Assembly: GCA_029747015.1 (NCBI GenBank)
Contig: JAKOGI010000576.1
Coordinates: 323,501 to 387,500 of the forward strand
DNA from: Carnegiea gigantea
Taxonomy: Eukaryota; Streptophyta; Magnoliopsida; Caryophyllales; Cactaceae
DNA: 64,000 nt
Direction: 5' to 3'
Below, one piece after another: positions 59,513 through 64,000 of the stretch (position 1 is the stretch's first letter; each line of letters starts with the position of its first letter). Both the position numbers and the translations under genes were made by a program. The notes under the pieces were generated by a model that was not told the DNA's origin, ran no database searches, and saw nothing but the letters and a program-made list of their open reading frames with translations.

Positions 59513-62500
59513 TGTAACGCCCCCAAATTAAACATGATTCACTGTTTAAATTTGTCTTAATAAATCACTCAATTGTAATATGATGAATCCAATGATAGGG
59601 GCATTACCGCCGTTCAAAAGGACAAGGCTTGAAACATGGGTGCTATAAATGACACAGTTAAGCATAGCTTCAATCATACACCTTCACATACGATCAACCA
59701 TTCAGAACAATATTAACCAATATAGGGTTTATAGACCATAAGAAAATAATTCACCATCTAATATCTACATCTCCATCTACTGAAGTATTCAAACTACAGC
59801 TTTAAAGTCTGATCCATCCGGATTTACTTGCTTCACTTATTCTCTTCAACTGATTTGCTGGTATGAGGGCAATTCTCTGAGCATTTGCCTAAAACAAAAC
59901 ATGAAAAACATTTCGAACTGTGAGCCGAAGCTCAGTACATGCATTCCTGAATTGTTCAATGATCATTGAAACACTGATTGGGCTCGCTTTGCAATTCATT
60001 TAGTTAAAACAGTGAATAAGATGATGTAAAGCTGCATTGCTAGTTATTATCTGATAGTGAACCCCTTAATACTGTTACGATCTATGGATAGGTGTACACC
60101 TGCCAAGCCGATCGGGACCTGGCCTGAAGCCGCGTGGGTAACTGAAGGGCGTAAGCCCTATAGATGATAACTGACGGGGTCACTAATTAACTGATAAATC
60201 ACTGTATAAACTGATTCATTGATATACTTACCAAACATGATACTTTAATAAATGAACTCTGATTTATAAAGATACAGACAATGGACGTACCTGAAGTCTT
60301 TAAAATGATATTTCACTTGATAATACTTATGCACAATGGAAATGATAAACTAGGCCTCAACTCTATTTCATAAATATCACTGTAAGTATATGCAGTCAGT
60401 AAATGATCCTTACTCGCATAATTGAGTAAGTAAAAGTAGGTGTAATAGAAATTGAGTAATGAAATGGGATACATGACTTGTGCATTTCAATATAATAAAC
60501 TGATTTTAATTCAATATAAGACAAGTTAAATCAAAATGAACTGATTTAAATCAGTTAGGGTTATTGAACTTGAAATACAATAAATTGAAGCAAAATAGAC
60601 CAAATGGAAATGATTGAGGTGATAATGAAAAGGATTGTAATTGATATAAATGAAATATGGGTTTCTTATATTTCTAAAATGGATAATGAAAAGTGTGATG
60701 CTTCCGAAATGGATAATAGAATGGTTAATGCTTCTTAAATGGGTGACAAATGGTTTATGCAATAAGGGGTGCTGTGAGGTTCATAAAATCTCATATAACA
60801 CCCTAACTTGGTCCAAAGGACACTGATTTTGAGTTATTACTCCGCTCACTTCCCAAATTTCATTTTCATGCTCACTTAACTCGGTTCTCAAACACAAGTA
60901 AGCTTCTATGCAATAACAAACTTGTTGAACTCACTACAATTTGTAATTTCCTTGCAATGCCCATAATCGTATAGAAACTTCTGAAAATATTTCCAAATGT
61001 CTCGATTTCTGCATTCACTCATGTTACCGTTTGATGGTATGCATTAGAAAATCCATATCTTTCACTCCCAACGTCCATATAAGATGTAAAACTCCAATAT
61101 GAAAAGCTCATAATGTCTACTAAAACATTTATTCAGGACACCAAGTATGATTCCCATAGTAAGGTCCCTAAAATTAGGGTAGAACACGAACATGCACCAT
61201 TTCAGTCCAATCTGCACAGTCGCAGGAAAATGACCATAACTTTTTCCACAGAACTCGGATTAAGGAGATTCAAAAAGCATTTGAAAGATAACTCATCGAT
61301 CTATCCACAAACCAAAAATCAGAATTTTTCTGAGACCCAATCAATGCCATTTTGTCCGTAAAATTACTGCTTCAGTTCAGTTCCCAGTTTCAATGTATTC
61401 TGTACAGTCTTGAGTAAATTGGTCATACCTTTGTCCACACAACTTGAAATTGAGTAATTCCAAATCCTATTGAAAGCTAACTCACCAAGCTATCACTAAA
61501 CCAAAAATCATGAATTTTGGATTTGCCAAACAGTACCAATTTAATCCCGAATTCAGCCCTATTTCTGGTATGTTTCTCAGCTCTAACTCACATATTTTCA
61601 ATCTTTTCTTCACATAACCACCCATTAAAATCACTTTTTAACTCGTATAAATCAACATAAACATCTTGATATTCATTACCAACACCAAAGATCATAAAAT
61701 CTCATTTAAAATAATCAAAATCCATCACCACCACGTAAACTTGCATGATCATGAATAACTTCAAACATCACTTGTTTTCAAGATGATCCAACCAATAAAA
61801 CATCAAAATATTTCTTGATTGCATCAAAATAACATGATTCATGATCAAAACTAACATAAAACCAAGAATTATATAAAGTTGGATGCAAAGATTACTTCAC
61901 TTAAGCTTGAATACAAGAAGATGTGAAGGTGGTATTGTGTTTGGTGCTAGTGGTGGTTGGGGGGGCAGCTGGTGGTGCTGTGGTGGTGGGGCTGGCCGGT
62001 AGCAACCCTAACTGGAGGTAGAAGATGGCGGCAGCAGGCTGGGCAGAGGTCAGCTATGGAGGAGGAAGAAGATGGTCTTGCTTGCTTAGGTGGTTTGTGC
62101 ACTTCACTTGGCTAGAAATGAAATGAAGGCAAAGCAAAAGACTTGGCTAAGATTTCTCCTCCAAAATCAGATTTTTTTTTGTTAATTATAATTAGCGTAA
62201 TGATGGTAATTAGTTAAGTAAAAAGGGGTGTAATCTTGTTGGGCCAAAATTGGCCTTAAATGAGCTCGGGTTTGTGAAAAATCTCAAATCGAGTGCGATT
62301 AATTTAATTAATTTTTTTAAAATTTTTTTTTAAAAGTTTGAAATTAAATGTGATATCATGAAAAATAATTTAATCTTTTTAAATCATAATTATTGAGGCC
62401 TAATATTAATTTTCCTGAAAAATTATTTTCGGTAAATGAAACTCGAATTGCAAAGTGGAGCCCCAAATGAATTCTCCCAACTGGGATGACAAATGAGATA

Positions 62501-62570
62501 AATAAATGTGAAAAATTAATAATATAGCTTAATTAAATAAATAAACATGATTTAGGGTCGGGCTATTACA
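59513..62570 (-). mobile_element. Long solo LTR Y (TSD AAAGG), inserted in the Tat/Ogre relic
   Basis: It is 3058 bp, flanked by AAAGG at 59508-59512 and 62571-62575. Read on the minus strand it starts TGTAATAGCCC and ends GGGGGCGTTACA, so it is related to solo LTR X but inverted. It is longer partly through an internal duplication (about 61200-61350 and 61420-61520). Excision in silico rejoins the integrase relic. Confidence 0.87.
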
Positions 62571-62575
62571 AAAGG

Positions 62576-64000
62576 CAACCCATAATGATGAAATTTTGAT
62601 TTCTACTAGGAGCACAACTTTTATCCTAAATACAGAAGAGAAGGGTACTGCTCGTATAGATTGTCTCATGGACGTTCAATATCCCTATAATGTAAGAGGG
62701 ATTTTGTTAAGCCAATCCTTGTAATTTTCTATCATTTTGCTTAGGATATTCATAATGTTTTTGTTATCTACCTTTACTTCTCTATTTATTTATGGTATGT
62801 AGGCGTTGGACCTTATATTGTTCAAGCAATCTCACAATCTCGTCTTTGAAATGAAACCCATAATCACTTATCAGCTCATTTAGTGCTCTATAATGGAAAA
62901 AAATGTTGGTTTTGATGAAACATGTAACTTGATTAGAGGTAAGGGTCCATATAATGCTGCTTCTACCAACTTTATGAAGTAGTCAATCGCCTCTAGATTA
63001 TACTCATAGTCATTAGTTCCAATTGACATGATCTTACCTATGATATCAATTCCCTAAACGGAGAACTATTATGGTGAGGTGATTTTGTATAGTGGCGATG
63101 AAGGCATGCACTAGATTAGGGCATCCTTTTGAGATTTCTCACACCTTCAGGCAAAACAAAAGTAGTTCTTATCCATAATGGTCTAATAGTAGACCTACCT
63201 TTGTATTTTCGTAGATAAGAGATGTCCATTCATGTGGGTATCATAGTTGTCCCTACGAATTTCGTCCGCAAGGAGCTTTGCTTCCTTGGCATTTACACAT
63301 CAAACACTTAAGCCAAAAAGTTGTTTTCTTATAAAGTATGCAATTATTCTCCATGAACTATGAGGCTAAGCGATGAAGTGCTCGTTGTGCCCACTTTGAA
63401 GAATTAGGAGGGCATTGCCCTTTCTAGTTGTAATTATATACATTAACATACCATAGGAATCTCTTTCCATTTTCCGCCTCTATCTCCAAGCAATATGCTA
63501 GTTTGACCCTCGTATCAATAGTGATAGTTATTTCCGACTCTTCGTTTGGCAGAGTGATCATGGATGCTAATTTTGCCAATGCATCCGCAAATTGAATCTC
63601 CTCTCTTAGGAGGTAAGTGAGCCTCAGCTCATCAAATTTAGATATAAACTTTTCTAGGTGAGTTTGATAGGGGACCAAGTTCTTATTTTTCACCCTTCTT
63701 CGTATATCAATCATGTTTATGATTAAGCTTAAGCCTCTATACATATTCAAGGCTCTGATTCAGAGAGAGCTCAATCGGCTTACATGCCTTTGAGGCAAGC
63801 TTCGCATTTATCACACTATTTGTGATCCTAAAATCTAATTTAGTGAAAATGGGGATGTGCGAGTGATACTATTAAGATGCCAACCCCATATCACTTGTCG
63901 TTAGATGCACCATCTAAGTACATTTGCCAAGTTTCGTATCCAATTAAAAGGATATCTTTGTCGAGGAGGTTGTAATTTTCTTCCTCTCGGTTAAGAAATA
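62576..64000 (-). pseudogene. Tat/Ogre-type RNase H-integrase relic, runs off the window
   Basis: Minus strand from the right edge: WQMYLDGASN (RNase H first Asp), then NLVPYQTHLEKFISKFDEL and FADALAKLASMI in an open 108-codon stretch (63424-63750), then the integrase zinc-site region (RALHRLASQFMENNCILYKK), core pieces (AIDYFIKLVEAA), and NKNIMNILSKMIENYKDWL followed by VPFSSVFRIKVVLLVEI up to the solo LTR. Multiple stops and frameshifts make it dead. The order RNase H then integrase and the VEI-SLWV ending are typical of Tat/Ogre. Confidence 0.75.

Overview
The window is plant nuclear DNA, most likely repeat-rich (possibly pericentromeric) heterochromatin of a flowering plant. Evidence for this is the Ty3/gypsy elements primed by plant initiator-Met and Asp tRNAs, hAT-type MITEs, abundant solo LTRs, low GC, and the near absence of host coding sequence. 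I cannot name the species. The only host-like coding pieces are one GC-rich exon of an HhH-GPD DNA glycosylase-like gene (about 11.07-11.53 kb) and decayed, duplicated TPR fragments (14.7-16.0 kb).

Layout, left to right. 1-6944: a young, nearly intact minus-strand Ty3/gypsy element of CRM/chromovirus type. Its LTRs are about 98-99% identical by eye, and its gag-pro and pol share one frame split by a single UAA. It sits inside the 3' end of an older plus-strand relative (6945-8470). 8591-10596: three copies of a 171-bp tandem repeat, split by a 1.49-kb solo LTR with target-site duplication (TSD) ATACT. 11-18.5 kb: the glycosylase exon, a CGGTTAACC-rich MITE, TPR relics and AT-rich DNA.

18585-39342 is the centrepiece: a 20.8-kb head-to-tail concatemer of a non-autonomous Ty3 element. 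It has six LTRs (TGTTAGG...CCTAACA, about 1.16 kb) and five internal domains (about 2.7-2.8 kb) in the order LTR-int-LTR-int-...-LTR. Each internal domain has a tRNA-Asp primer site, a decayed gag-like ORF with a CCHC knuckle, no pol, and (in four of five) an intact polypurine tract. The whole array is bounded by one 5-bp TSD (AGCAT) and has no TSDs inside, so it behaves as one insertion that grew by LTR-LTR exchange or was inserted as a concatemer. An hAT MITE sits in the third LTR, and a patchwork junction replaces the start of the fifth.

39.3-44.7 kb: a probable copia-type LTR into which the array inserted, a large (TA)n/(CA)n/(TG)n palindromic microsatellite, and CT and GA runs. 44699-47800: a 3.1-kb element with LTRs, gag and protease only (TR-GAG type), whose LTRs carry dense heat-shock-element arrays upstream of a TATA box. 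48.0-49.45 kb: a minisatellite interrupted by a terminal-inverted-repeat element. 49.5-64 kb: a layered graveyard of coding relics of uncertain family, a solo LTR (51801-53008, TSD CTATC), two related long solo LTRs in opposite orientation (53609-56263, TSD TCAGG; 59513-62570, TSD AAAGG), and a minus-strand Tat/Ogre-type RNase H-integrase relic that the last solo LTR splits and that runs off the right edge.

No gene set in the window works as a pathway. The functional logic is that of nested mobile elements: potentially autonomous (the CRM-like element), non-autonomous LTR elements that must borrow reverse transcriptase and integrase, and solo LTRs left by recombination.
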